Part shown: positions 9,353-21,486 of the stretch, in pieces | Numbering within the stretch: position 1 is the first letter of the stretch | Layout: every line of letters starts with the position of its first letter | Origin: Chloranthus sessilifolius | Taxonomy: Eukaryota; Streptophyta; Magnoliopsida; Chloranthales; Chloranthaceae | NCBI GenBank assembly: GCA_021018995.1 | Contig: CM037586.1 | Coordinates: 152,438,060 to 152,502,059 of the forward strand | Length of the DNA: 64,000 nucleotides | Direction: 5' to 3' | Program-made: the position numbers and the translations under genes | The notes under the pieces: model-generated | Told to the model about the DNA's origin: nothing | Database searches by the model: none | What the model saw: only the letters and a program-made list of their open reading frames with translations

Positions 9353-12300
9353 ATGGCGTCGAAGTCCGCAAAAGTTTCGAATACGGGGTTCAAGGTTGAG
9401 AAAATCGACGTGTAGGAAGTACATATCCGGGATATCTTGATTCAACAAAGGTTGTACAAGGCATTGAAAAGGCTTTCGGATAAGCAAACGGATATGTCCG
9501 ATGGTGATTGGAAAGAATTCAAACTTTAGGCGTGTAGTACGATTCGACTATGTCTAGCAAAGGAGATTACATACAGCGTAATGCAGGAGAACTCGGTGGC
9601 CTCGTTGTGGGCTAAATTGGAGAGTCTCTACATGACGAAATCTGTAACGAGTTGTCTATATCTCAAGAAGCAACTGTACAATTTGCATATAAAGGCAGAT
9701 ACTTCTCTTAACGAATATCTTAATGAATTCAATAGAATGTCTGAACTATTAAATGTTGAAGAAGTTAAGGATGAAGACAAAAAACTATTGCTTTTGTCTT
9801 CCCTCCCTAATTCCTATGAGCACCTAGTTACTACGCTACTCTATGGGATACTATTGAACTTGAGTTAGTTACAGCAGCACTGCTTTGTAACGACATGAGA
9901 AAGAAAGGTTCGAATAGTGATTCGCAAGCAGATGACTTGTTGGTTAGGGGGAGAGTAGAGGATCGTAAATTCAGAAGGGGTAGATCAAAGTTCAGATTTA
10001 AATATAAAAATAGAAAGACAGTAGAATATTACAAGTGTCACAAAAAGGATCACATCAGAAAGCATTATCCACAGTTACAAACAAAGAGGGACGATGCTCA
10101 GGACAAGAATTAGAAAGGAGTCGTTGATGAGATTGGTATAGCCGAACAAGCTCCGGATGATGATGGAAACGTGTTGTCAGTGGTTTCAGATAAATACTCG
10201 CAAAATGTATGGATAATAGATTCAGGGTGCTCCTACCACATGTGTCCAAATAGGGACTAGTTCGCGTCTTATAAAGAAGTGGATGGTGAAACGATTTTAA
10301 TGGGTAACAATATGGCCTGTAAAATAGTTGGAAACGGGAGTATCAGAGTAAAAATACATGATAGGGTTATGAGAACATTGACTGATGTACGTCAGCTTAT
10401 TGTGAAGTTTTGAAGGTGACAAAGGGATCTCTTGTTGTGATGAAAGGGGAAAAGATTGGGAACCTTTACTTTCTATCAGGGAGTAAAGTCACAGGTGAAG
10501 CAATAGTATTTACATTAGATGATAGTGATTTGTCCTTTACGCAATTATGACACATGCGCTTAGGGCACATGTCAGAAAGAGAGATGACAGAATTGAGTAA
10601 GCAAGACTTGTTGAATGGTATAAAGGCCAGAAAAGTTAACTTTTGTGAGCATTATGTCTTTGAAAAATAGTGTAGGGTTAAGTTCAACAAAGCAGTTCAC
10701 ACTACGAAAGGTACACTGGACTATATACATTCAGATGTATGCGAGTCTTCAAAGATTCCTTCTAAAGAAGGTGTCAGATACTTTGTCTCCTTCATTGATG
10801 ATTGCTCTTGGTATGTATGGATCTACGTGATGAAAAATAAGAATGAGGTATTAGAAATCTTCAAGAGGTGAAAAATATTGTTTGAGAATCAGACTGAAAG
10901 GAAGGTCAAGCGGTTGAGAACCGATAATGGTGGTGAGTACCCCAATAGACAGTTCTAGGAGTTCTGTGAAGAGAACGATATTGATAGACATTTCATAGTG
11001 AGGAATACACCGCAACAGAATGGAGTAGCAGAACGTATGAATAGAACTCTACTTGAAAAGACAAGATATATGCTATCCAATGCGAGATTGGATAGAGAGT
11101 TATGGGCTGAGGCAATCAGTACAGCGTGCAATCTAGTAAACAGATCACCGTCTACAATAATAGAGTGCAAGACTCTAATTGATATGTGGTCAGGGAAGCC
11201 TGTAGATTACAATGCATTGAGAGTTTTTGGTTGCACGACTTACTGTCATGTCAGAGATAGTAAAATTGACCCAAGGGCTAAGAAAGTGATTTTCTTAGGG
11301 TATGCAAATAGTGTAAAAGAATGCAGGTTATGGTGTCCTGAGCATAATAAAATTGCGATTAATAGAGATGTGACCTTTGATGAATCTGCTATTGGAAGTT
11401 TTAGCAAACAGATCATGAAAATTGGAGAATAGATAATGAAAGATCAGTTTGAGGTGGAGTTAGAAACTCATACAGTTATTACATCAGAGAATAGTGTAAA
11501 AATAGTTGAGACAGAGCTAGAATAATCTTTAGCAGGTGAAAGACCCAAAAGAAATATTAGAGTACCAATTTGCTACGGTTACGAACATATGGTCACCTAC
11601 GCGTTGACGTTGGATGGCAATGAGCTGTCTTTATTCAAGGATGTAATCAGTGGTTGAAGTGCACGAGAATAAAAGACTGCAATGAGTGAAGAGATGGATT
11701 TCTTTACAAGAATCAAACTTAAGAACTAACAAAGTCACCTAAGGGAAAAAGAGTGATTAAGTATAAATGAGTTTATAAGAAGAAATAGGGTTCTCCGAAA
11801 AGTAGTGGTGCAAGATATAAAACACGGTTGGTAGAAAAAGGCTATGTGCAAAATGAAGGCATTGATTACAATGAAGTGTTCTCACTAGTTGTGAAACACA
11901 CTTCAATCCGGATTTTGTTATCAATTGTAGCACAGTTGGACTTAGAGTTTGAGCGACTCGATATGAAAACAACGTTTCTATATGGTGATTTGGAGGAGGA
12001 GATTTATATGAACCTACCTAAAGGGTTCAAGTCTCTTGAAGAAGAGAGGTTAGTGTACAAATTAAAGAAGCCCTTGTACGGGTTGAAATAATCACCGAGA
12101 TAGTGATATAAGAGGTTTGACACGTTCATAGTGGGCCAAAATTATATTCGAAGTGAATACGACAACTGTGTTTATTTCAAAAGGCTAGCGGATGACTCAT
12201 TTATTTACTTTCTCTTGTATATTGATGACATGCTCATAGCTGTAAAGAGTATGATGAAGATCAACAAGTTGAAATCTCAACTTAGCATGGAGTTTGAGAT

Positions 12301-13187
12301 GAAGGATCTTGATGCATCGAGAAAGATTCTTGGGATGGAGATTCAAAAGGACAAAAAAAAAAGGACAATTATATCTGACACAAATGAGTTATCTAAAGAA
12401 GGTACTCTCACGGATTGGGATGGAGAACTCAAAGGCTATGAGTACTCTATTAGCAACTCACTTTCATCTTTCTGCTAGCATGTCTCCTACTATAGATGAG
12501 GAGCGTGAGTCCATGACTCGTGTTTCCTACACGAGTGTGGTTGGTAGCTTGATGTATGCTATAATATGCACTAAATCGGATATTTCATATGTCATTAGCA
12601 TGGTTAGCAGGTATTTGGCTAATCTAGGCAAGGAGCATTGGTGGGTAATGAAATGAATTATGAGGTACATACGTGGTACCAAGGATATCGATCTGATTTT
12701 TCGCAGTGGTATAGATCATCAGTTATGCGGATACGTAGATTCAGATTACGTAGGTGATTTGGATAAGCGTCGGTCTACAACGGGATATGTGTTTAAGCTA
12801 TCAGGTGGTCCGATTATTTGGAGGTCGATGTTATAGGATACAGTGGCTTTGTCTATTATAAAAGCAGAGTATATAACAGTAGCAGAGGCAGTGTAAGAAG
12901 CATTGTAGCTTGAGGGCTTAGTTGGTGATTTAAGGATCGCAGAGGAAAGTGTCGATGTGTTCTACGATAGCTAGATTGTTATTTATTTGGCAAAGAATCA
13001 CGTATATCATGCTCATACCAATCACATTAATATACAGTATCATTTCATACAGGAAATATTTGAAGATGGCGATATATTTTTGAAGAAGGTGAGTACGAAA
13101 GACAATCCAACGGATATGATGACAAAAGTAGTACCGGTGGTCAAAGCTAAACATTGTTTGAAGTTGATCAATGTTCAGCAGGTTTGA
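9353..13187 (+). pseudogene. Copia gag-pol, many stops and frameshifts
   Basis: The ATG at 9353 starts a Tnt1-like gag (capsid with LWAKLESLYMTKS and LLLSSLPNSYE, 9353-9866), followed by a basic segment and a decayed zinc knuckle (CHKKDH, about 10040). The protease region carries WIIDSGCSYHMC (about 10210). The integrase runs about 10540-11430 with HMRLGHMSE, the DNGGEY block and the PQQNGVAERMNRT block. Reverse transcriptase lies at about 11800-12480 with FLYGDLEEEIYM and LLYIDDMLIA (catalytic YIDD kept). RNase H lies at about 12715-13150 (DSDYVGD, KAEYI). Stops within conserved blocks are mostly TAG/TAA/TGA where W, Q or R codons are expected. The element cannot make its own proteins. Confidence 0.9.
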
Positions 13188-13279
13188 GCGCCCTCGAGGT
13201 ATTAGTGGCAGCGGTGATATGAGTATAGCGATGATTGGAAGAAAGAGTATATAGTGAAGCTTAGAGCCAGGTGAAGATT

Positions 13280-13866
13280 TGTTAATTAGGCTCTAACTTA
13301 ACTTTGAAGTCGCTCGAGCAGGAGCCAAATTTGTTCATGCAAGTTGTGCACTCCACAAGCGAGATTTCACAGGTGTAAGTCGCTCGAGCGAGTTTGATTC
13401 TCGCTAGAGCTACCAGGGCACGGTTCAAAGGTAAAAGTTTAGGGTGTAAGTCGCTCGAGCGACTTTGGTTGTCGCTAGACCCTTGACGACTCGCGACGTC
13501 TAAGTTACGTGCAAATTTCGTTTTTTGAGCAATTTCTCTTGAGTTAGAAGTAGGATTCGAGACTTCTATATAAGGAAAGCTCATGGACGAATTAGAGAGC
13601 CTTTGTGTGAGAGAGATATCATTGTAAAGCTTTGGAAAAACTATCTGGAGTTTTTGGGGAGAACTTTGGTGAGGCTTGAGTGTTCTTGTATTCTTGTGTG
13701 ATCATTAATATAGTGAATTATTGTTGCCTATGGACGTAGGCATATTACAGAATCACGTAAATATTGTCTTGTCTGTGTTTGTGATTATTTTTTTCTTTTT
13801 TTTTTGCATTATTATTTGATCGTTTCTCGTAACTTCGTTGGTTAGTTTGTGAGCTTTCGTGCAACA
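13280..13866 (+). repeat. 3' LTR of the old Copia
   Basis: It begins TGTTAATTAGG directly after the purine tract and ends TCGTGCAACA. It repeats the four-palindrome block (CGCTCGAGCG words at about 13380-13480, some mutated) and the TATATAAGG box at about 13567-13575. It is 587 bp long against 512 bp left in the 5' copy. Confidence 0.85.
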
Positions 13867-15384
13867 TTGCCACCCCTTAACGTCATGCTCCTTATCCTCA
13901 CAAGTCACAGCCACACCACACCCACCAAGGAGTTTGTGACTTGGGTATGCTCCCAGGGTCGTGAGTTCTCCTCTACTGTAGAGCCAACTCTGAGAGTTTG
14001 AGTGCCCAAGCCGAGCTCTTAAAATGGGGCCCTCCTTTATATTAATTCAAAAAAAAAAATCACCACAATTTTTTTTTAAACAAATAAAATAATATGCATT
14101 TCTCCCTTTGTGACAAATTTCTTTGATATTTTTCAAAAATTTGCTGAAATTTACTGAAATAGAAGTTGAACATAACTTTCAGTAAAATTTCAATGATTTC
14201 TCTGAAATCGCCAAATGTTATTAATTTCGACAAAATTAACGAAATTTTGTCAAATTTAATGAAATTTCTGTTAATTTTAGTCCTTTTTGCATAATAAATA
14301 AAAAGTTATAAATATTAAATATAACTTATATATAACATTTTTTGTACTCTCCGAAATTTTCTCAAAACTTTTCAAAATTTTCCCTAAATACCGAAATATT
14401 GCCGAAATTGAAATTTGTTACCATGATTGCTCTGAGATTACGAATATTTGCATATTCCATGCTACTTTTTATAATTTGAAAATGCAACTAATAAGTTAAT
14501 GAAAGTATCTATTAAAGGAAAATAAAACACAAAAATAGAAAAGCTAAATAATAGAACGTACCCAACGGACCGAGTTACTCAATTAATAATACTGTGACAT
14601 TTTTTAACACTATAACTGTCATAGAATCTTTCTTTGTCATTTTTTAGCACTTGAACACTCTCAAAAGATTTTATAAATAGGTTCATTGGATAATTGTCAT
14701 TAAATATATTCAAATTTATGTCATTTGCGAAAAATTGAGTTGTAACGAGCACAAGATCGTTGTTTTAAAATTAAATAATTTAATAAGAAAATTTTATATA
14801 TATATAAAAGATTAGATCAAACAAATCTAAACCGAACAAAATAAGGTCTGAAATTTTCCTTAGTCAATACATAAGGCCGGCCTAGTCCAATGAGCCAAAT
14901 GACTCGACCTATGACCAGCACCAACCCGATCCAACTCATAAAAATAAAAATAAAAGAAGAAGCAAATATATGGCCTGGAAAAGGTTGAACCCATAACCTA
15001 TTTGGTAAAAGGTTAAATAACACAAGTTGTTTAAAGAAAAATAAATAATAAAATAAACCTAAGCTTGGGATGCCTAAGTTATAAAGATAGAAAATAAAAA
15101 ATAAAGTAAAGTTAAAGCCGCTTAGCCACCCGACCACGATTCGGGGTATCTGGTCTTCGGGGAAAGCGACGCACGTGTTGGGGCCAAATGGTTAATGAAC
15201 GCCCATTATTTTGTGCCCATTTCCCTACACAAGTTGCCAAAAAATCTGACGTATCGTGCTCCTTATCAATTGTTAGTTTAAGCAGTCAACTTGGGGTCCG
15301 TCATCAACCAACGGCATTCGGTGAGCCTTTATTTACAGACGAGGATTCTTCCTTCTCAACTCGTATGCCACTTGTTTAAGTATA
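13867..15384. other. Intergenic; TTTCGAAAT-type degenerate repeat, no gene
   Basis: From about 14100 to 14430 the sequence is made of GAAATTT/AAATTTC words (for example GAAATTTACTGAAAT and GAAATTTTGTCAAATTTAATG), related in style to the repeat at 49690-49935. The rest is AT-rich. Open frames such as 14817-15137 (-) have no recognisable domain. Confidence 0.45.
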
Positions 15385-15725
15385 GACTGATTTGAATCAA
15401 TGGAGTTCCTTTCTTTCCAAAATCTCCCACACAATAGATCTAGAGATCATTGACCAACCATCAAACGGTCAGATATTAATTTACATTGCTCACATCTAAG
15501 ATCCACAATTGATCAAATGCCCATGATCATGGTCACTTTTTGAGATGTGTCTCATGTAAAATCAAAATTTGATTGTTCAGTGATATGCCCCTGATCATTA
15601 TCAAAAAAAAAAATGATAGGCCCCTGATCTCCAAATCGAGTGTGTGAAAGATTGGGGCAAAAATTGATTTCCATCGTCTCATTTAAAATAATCAATTATT
15701 TAAAAATGCGAGTTGAGATGACTGA
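15385..15725. mobile_element. Mutator-like foldback MITE, decayed copy
   Basis: It contains the core phrases of the family seen at 60263-60679 and 61003-61409: GATCT-AGAGATCATTG, CCATCAAACGGTCAG, GTCACTTTTTGAGATGTGTC, GTGTGAAAGATTGGGGC and TGATTTCCATCGTC, arranged as two opposed arms. Terminal repeats and target duplication are no longer clear. Confidence 0.55.
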
Positions 15726-15854
15726 ATTTGGATTGTAAATAAAAGTACCCACCCGCAGTTATTGTTTCGAAAGGACGCAGCTTTGGTTGCCACGTCAGCT
15801 CTAGGGACGTGTTAAAGCCTTCTTCGGCTGTTTCCACCCAAATTCCAGAATAGG

Positions 15855-16115
15855 GTACGGGTCTCGAGTATCAATTTACCGATGATCGATACAACTCGAC
15901 CGATGCCGATACGCATCTGTCTTTTAAAAAAAAAATAATCTATGTCTCAGCCGAAATCGAGACATATCAGTCGATACAGGCCCGTATTGGTTGATAAGGT
16001 ATCTCATACTTGAGTTAGGATACCGATATGTATCCAGCCAATATTAGTTTGCCGAGAAAGCGATATGTATCGCGCCGATACATATCAATATTAGCCAATT
16101 TTTGATACTTTGATC
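15855..16115. repeat. GTATCGG/CCGATAC foldback element, copy 2
   Basis: It aligns with copy 1 (3190-3455), including the central A-tract (about 15924-15938), GCCGAAATCGAGACATAT and GTTTGCCGAGAAA. Left end CGAGTATCAATTT and right end CAATTTTTGATACT are inverted relative to each other. Confidence 0.65.
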
Positions 16116-17318
16116 GAGATATATTTTAGACTATTCCTCAAAATTTTAAGTCATTAATTCTTAGCTTTTCGGCCCTGTTCCACAACACATAAAGTGCCAA
16201 ATTTTCAACATTTTCAGCGAAAAGTGAGTTTTCCTTCTCAAAAACCTGCTTTCCTTTGTTTTTAAGTTCAAGTGGGCCTATGTTAGATAAGACGTTTTCT
16301 GCTTAATTTTTCCGAGAAAATTCCTCAAAAAAATTACCTTTTTAGAAGAGGGAAAGTATGAATTAAATATACTCCTATGACATAAACATATGGTATCTCC
16401 TATACCTTTGCGGGAACCAACGCCTCACTTACCAGTCGTGAAAGTGAACAGAGAGTGGCCATCTGTCGACTGCTATTATTGAATAGTCACTTAGGTTGTG
16501 TATGATAATATAGCTCTATGCTAATATCTGTCATAATAGAATTCACTTATTTTAATAGGCTCCTATTCTCTTTATTGACATCTTATTATATACTTTAAAG
16601 GTACCCTTTTTCCATAATAATTTCTTCTATAACAAGATTTTATTCAAGATTTACTTATTTAGCAATTCTATCCTCATCTTTTCTCATTTTCTATCCGAAT
16701 AAGTAAAATCTATAATGATAGGAAAATAATAGAGAGCAATAAGGTTACTAGTAGAATAGATAAATCCTCTTTTGCAGGAATTAAAACAAGGGCATAAGAA
16801 TTAATTAAAAGAGGTAAACTCTCCTATAGCATGGGCTAACTGATAACTATGCCTTAAACAATCTTACTTTTTATCGTGTATTGGACAATGTTGTGCTTTT
16901 ATATTTCTATATATTAACTGATGGGCATGTGGCACAATAAAAAATTAAATGTGCCTTAATTTGTAGTAAGTGCATTGAACAGCATGAATGAAATGAAGCT
17001 TATCTTTGTTGTTGTTTTTTAAGTATGAATTTCTTTAAATTATGTAATGTTTTTGTTACTTTCTCTATTTGTATAATCGACGTGTATGGTAGCTTTTCAA
17101 TGGTGGTGTTCAGATACCTAATTTCTTCTTCTAGCAGTACTAAAATTAGGCAGAAATATTGCTGCATGAAAAGGACTTTTTAGGGATTAAACTTGTTTGT
17201 GCGGTTAGCTCTTCTAGAACTATTTAGTGACGAGGCACATGAGGGGTTCTCTCCCTACAAATGACTTTTTTATCTTATTACAAAACGAAAAGCAACCGGT
17301 AACTGTCACATTTATTGA
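16116..17318. other. Intergenic, no gene recognised
   Basis: AT-rich sequence with no coding or RNA signal that I can see. A segment from about 16160 to 16320 (CGGCCCTGTTCCACAACAC onward, TTTTCC/GGAAAA-rich) may be a decayed terminal-inverted-repeat element, but no duplication was found. Confidence 0.4.
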
Positions 17319-17326
17319 GTTGATAG

Positions 17327-17703
17327 TAGGGTTTTGAACGGAACACCAAAACCAAACTGAAAATTGAGGGAACCAAATGGGATCGAAACCCGATACAAAT
17401 GGAACCCCAATTCGGTTCGATTTCGGTTTGGATGGCTTGAAACTAAAAATTGAGGGAGTAAGTTGAGTAAATCGAAAAAAATCGGGAAAATTTGAAAACA
17501 CCAAAAAATATCAGAAATACAAAAATAAATATCCTAAAAATAGGTATTTAACCTACACCGAACCAAACTGAATCGGTTTTGGTTACGGTTTCAGAAAAAT
17601 AAAATTGAACCGAATGCATTTCAGTTCGGTTTTGGTTTGGGGTGTAACGAATCGAACACCGAAAAATTTGGGTTCGGTTCGGTACACCAAACTTGCATCC
17701 CTA
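17327..17703. mobile_element. hAT-like MITE built from TTCGGTT/AACCGAA words, 377 bp
   Basis: It starts TAGGGTTTTGAACGG and ends as the inverse of TAGGGATGCAAGTTTGG. The flanks GTTGATAG (17319-17326) and GTTGAAAG (17704-17711) match at 7 of 8 bases, fitting a hAT 8-bp target duplication. Both arms are dense in AACCGAA/TTCGGTT words, so the element folds back on itself. No transposase. Confidence 0.7.
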
Positions 17704-17977
17704 GTTGAAAGCTAGCTTTTAAATGATAATTACCTTTTAAAAAGGGATTTATTAGTAAGAGTTATCGACCAAAATTATTAGTTGGGAAAAGTTCTCCTAA
17801 ACATAATTATCACTAGTGAGTTCTCTCTCTCCTAAACTCACCAAAATAGCAAAAATACCCTTTAAGCAATGATCGGAGAGACCAACTGTCTTACTAGCAT
17901 TTAATGAAGGCTAGGTATTTTTTTATTAAAAAAGTTATTATTTTATTAAGAGAAAGGGAGATACACTATAGTATATG

Positions 17978-18374
17978 TGTGACAACCCAGACCCACATGT
18001 TACAATATTGTCCGGTTCTGGGCTCCCGCCCCGATTTTTTTTTTGGCATGGGCTTAAGTCTCCACCTAAAACGCGTCATGACATGTAGCGTCTGCAATCA
18101 CATATAACCCAGGGTATGGACTTTTCCCTATCCGATGTGGAACTATAACAATCCCCCCACCTTATAGAAGAGTTATCCTCGGTTCTGATGCCATTCTGTG
18201 ACGACCCAAACCCACATGCAACAATATTGTCCGGTTCTGAGCTTAGGTCCCTGCCCCGATTTTTTTTTTGTATGAGCTTAAGTCCCCACCAAAAACGCGT
18301 TATGACATGTAGCGTCTGCAATCACATATAGCCCAGGGATAGGACTTTTCCCTATCCGATGTGAAACTATAATA
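17978..18374 (-). mobile_element. TRIM retrotransposon, complete, 397 bp
   Basis: Two direct copies of a TG..CA repeat (17978-18150, 173 bp, and 18197-18374, 178 bp) flank a 46-bp interior. Read on the minus strand, the interior holds a tRNA-iMet-like primer site (TGGCATCAGAACC, canonical TGGTATCAGAGCC) and a polypurine tract (AGGTGGGGGGAT) directly before the downstream LTR, which begins TGTTATAGTTCCACATCGG. The coding-free interior defines a terminal-repeat retrotransposon in miniature. The LTRs differ at several sites and the target duplication is unclear. Confidence 0.8.
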
Positions 18375-19499
18375 ATAATTTAATAACCTGAATTTTCTTA
18401 TTTTATTTTAATGGTGTTAGATATGATTTGAATCGTGCATAATGTTACTGCTCCACACCGGAATTCATCCACTTTTTAAAAAAATTATGATTTTTCTTAT
18501 ATCAAAATTAGACTTAATGCGAAATGTTCAGAGATATGATTCAAACGATATATAATTTGGACATTTCTGACATGAATATAAAAAGTTATGTCCATTTTAA
18601 GTGATGAAACAAGTTAAATGATATAACTATAATTTCAGAAGAGAACACCAATTGCTTTGTGTTTATAAATAAAACTTTAAAAGCTTTATACTCTCTATAA
18701 TTAGAAATTATTCTCCCCTAAAACTTAGACGAATCGACTCCTTAGGCATCGATCTTTTCAGTCCGAATTGTGATAGATCTACCGTTCACGCTTCAAGAGG
18801 TGGGTACCCACAATCTATCTTAGTCTTCTCAGATCCTATCGCATAGGATGTATTCGATCACGCATCGACAAGTTTAAAAATCTTATTTAAACTCTAATAT
18901 CTTATAAATTAATAGATTTGCATGTTTAATATTATGATTTCCCTTGAAAGTTACATAATTTGTAAATTGCTTTATATTTTGTTTCTCTTTTCAAACAATT
19001 CATTTATTTTATTATTAATATTTACCTTTCTATTAGGCATAAAAATCTAAACTATATTTTTATTTTATTTAAAATTAAATAACATTATAAAATTTTATAA
19101 ATCTGGTATATCTATATAATTAATAATATACCTTTTTATTAAAAGTGTAATTCTATATTCTTGTTAGTAATTTTATACTCTCCTATTAAATCTGATATAT
19201 CTGTATAATTAGTAAATTACTCTTTTATTAAAACTGTAATTTTATATTTTTGTTTATCTAAAACTAATTAAACTCTAATATTTGTAAATTTGATATATTG
19301 ACTTATTTGGAATACCCTATTGATATTGTTTATTTGCAAATTTACATAGTTAGAAATTTACTCTTTTATTTAAACTGTAATTTTATATTCTTATTTATCT
19401 AAAACTAATTAAGCACTAAAATTTAAATCATATTCTTGTTTATCTAACCTCATTAATAGTATCTTGAATATAAAGAAGAAAATAAACAAAACTAATTAA
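18375..19499. other. AT-rich spacer with ~120-bp degenerate repeats
   Basis: Between the two TRIM copies lie about three imperfect units (about 19080-19450) sharing TTTTATTAAAACTGTAATTTTATATT and TTATCTAAAACTAATTAA. No coding signal. It is not part of either TRIM, because those lie in opposite orientation. Confidence 0.5.
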
Positions 19500-19769
19500 G
19501 CCCAGAAGCAGACAATATTGTGACATGTGGGTCTGAGTCTTCACAAAATGGTATCAGAGCCGATGACGGCTCTTCTATAAGGTGGGAGGATTGTTATAGT
19601 CCAACATCGGATAAGGAAAAGTCCTGACCCTAGCTATATGTGATTGCAGATGCTACATGTTATGACATGTTTTGAGTGGGGACTTAAGCTTATGCCAAAA
19701 ACAAAATCGGGGCGGGGACTTAAGCCCAAAACCTGACAATATTGTGGCATGTGGGTCTGGGCCGTCACA
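19500..19769 (+). mobile_element. TRIM retrotransposon, 5'-truncated copy
   Basis: Remaining end of the 5' LTR (about 19507-19545, ACATGTGGGTCTG..TCTTCACA), intact primer site TGGTATCAGAGCC (19549-19561), polypurine tract AAGGTGGGAGGA (about 19579-19590) and a full 178-bp 3' LTR (19592-19769). The same family as the copy at 17978-18374, in the opposite orientation. Confidence 0.8.
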
Positions 19770-19938
19770 ATACGTCTCATACGATCAAATAGATTCAAGT
19801 AGATCAAGCGGTGATCGGAGGTCACATCCGCTCGATTTGCCGAACAATCGTTCACATTGATCAGTGGAGGGGTTTACGTGAAGCATGCATATCCATTTAT
19901 TCTGGCCAATCATCCGCATTACTTTTGTACATAGACAA

Positions 19939-20210
19939 TAGTCTAAAAAGTGAACAGTCTGAAAAAGTGGACGATAGTCTGAAAGCCAATCATCTACATT
20001 ACTTTTGTACATGGATGATGGTCTGAAAAGTGGACAATCTAAAAAAGCGGACGATAGTCTAAAAAAGTAGACAGCCTAAAAAAGTGAACGATGGTAAAAA
20101 AAAGTAGACAGTCTAAAAAAATGAACAATAGCTTAAAAAAACTTACAACAATCTGAAAATGTGGACGACAATTTGAAAAAATGAACGACAGTCTGAAAAA
20201 ATAGACGATC
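19939..20210. repeat. Alternating 17/20-bp minisatellite
   Basis: About 13 degenerate units of AGTCTGAAAAAGTGGAC, alternately without and with a GAT-type triplet at the end, giving a 16-17 plus 20 bp rhythm. A 78-bp higher-order duplication (GCCAATCATC..ACTTTTGTACAT) overlaps the start (19907 and 19985). No coding. Confidence 0.75.
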
Positions 20211-21486
20211 GGTCAAATTTTATTTATATCCTCTAAATATAATTGGACGGAGCGCGTCCTAAGGTAGACGAGCGTATGAAATATGTATGTTAGTGTCAAA
20301 TATGCAGACAATCGTCCGAATTTTTATGAGTGATCAACCAAAATGACTCATTCATCAATGTTAGATTTTAAACGTATGGACCACGCATATGGCAAACAAG
20401 CATCCGAAATAGGTTAGTTCATCTAAATTATGCGGAGGATGGTCCAAATTTTGGTGGATAATAGATAAAATTATCGCATTTCTATCATTTGACTTTAAAT
20501 GGACGAACCACTTCATATGGTCGATGGGCATTCGAAATTGATACAGTTCATTTGAATTATCGGAAGATCTAAAGGGATTTGGCGGGAAAGGTTTATATAG
20601 GATGAATCTTGTAGGATCTGGCGGGAAAAGCTAAATATGTTCCCTCTAAATTAATATATAAAAGTAAACAATTTAAATAATTTTTTTTATTTAAATACTG
20701 TGAAAAGAGGTTGAATATTTTATTTTACTAGAACAACTTTTTATCAATTGTCATATCTTTTTGTCAGCTGTCACGCCTGACAAGTACAACTTCACCTAAT
20801 ATGCAGGACTCTCCGGCGCTAATTATCCGAGAACTCTCTAGAGCTAATTAGTTTAGTTGATGACCCTTACTCACTACTAAAGTATTCTTTTAAAAAAAGT
20901 CGTCGCTTAAACAAAATATATTTATGGAAGAGGCTATGAACTATGCATCTAGATGCAACAATTGCGTCCAGATCATCTAGGCAACATGTCGCACACATAA
21001 CAATAATCGGGTGCTATGGCAACAAAAAAATCGATCAGGCAACACCTCAAAAATTTGGGCACAATCTAATGCATATTCACAATTCAAAATGCAGTCCAAA
21101 GTGCCCAAAATTAAGGAAAATTATAAATGTTGGACAATTTGTTATAAATAATTTTGCTGGAAGGTTATGTGGCAGTGGCATGACGGGCTATAATGCTTGG
21201 GACCTACTATGTGTGCAATCAATCACTTTACGCTACATAAGCGGCCTGCAAAATTGCCTACCATCACAAAATTAGTTGAGGGTCACCTTATCTTTAACCT
21301 GTCAAACGGAGGCCCAAAAACGTTCAAAAAAAGAATTTTTATTAAAACCACATGCCCCATGACTGATCAATCCAAAACGGTTGATAGCCACGTGGCATGT
21401 GATATGGATTCTGACGGCAGCCCTCTAGGGTTGCATTTGAAAGCATCTTATTTCTCTTTAGGATGCCTCTAATTCATGCCTACCAG
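20211..21486. other. Intergenic, no gene recognised
   Basis: Moderately GC-balanced sequence without clear domains. TGGCGGGAAA occurs twice (about 20580 and 20619). Open frames at 20943-21472 have no recognisable protein similarity. Confidence 0.4.

Larger units (their letters stand above)
8801..13866 (+). mobile_element. Old Copia LTR retrotransposon (Tnt1-like), inactivated
   Basis: Order of parts: 5' LTR remnant 8801-9312, degenerate tRNA-iMet primer site (TTAGTATCAAAGAG, about 9315), gag from 9353, protease, integrase, reverse transcriptase, RNase H to 13187, a purine-rich tract ending AGGTGAAGATT at 13279, then the 3' LTR 13280-13866. The Copia order PR-IN-RT-RH is clear. The LTRs differ at many positions and the 5' LTR lacks the first ~65 bp present in the 3' copy, so the insertion is old. 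No matching target duplication was found because the 5' end is truncated. Confidence 0.9.

Noticed and set aside
13280..13344. 3' LTR of the old Copia starting at TGTGCAC (13345) by symmetry with the 5' copy
   Set aside because: The purine tract AGGTGAAGATT lies directly before TGTTAATTAGG at 13280, the usual Copia junction, so the 5' LTR is more likely truncated.
20943..21472. Two overlapping open frames of 110 and 91 aa
   Set aside because: No domain, no splice or promoter evidence and no similarity I recognise.
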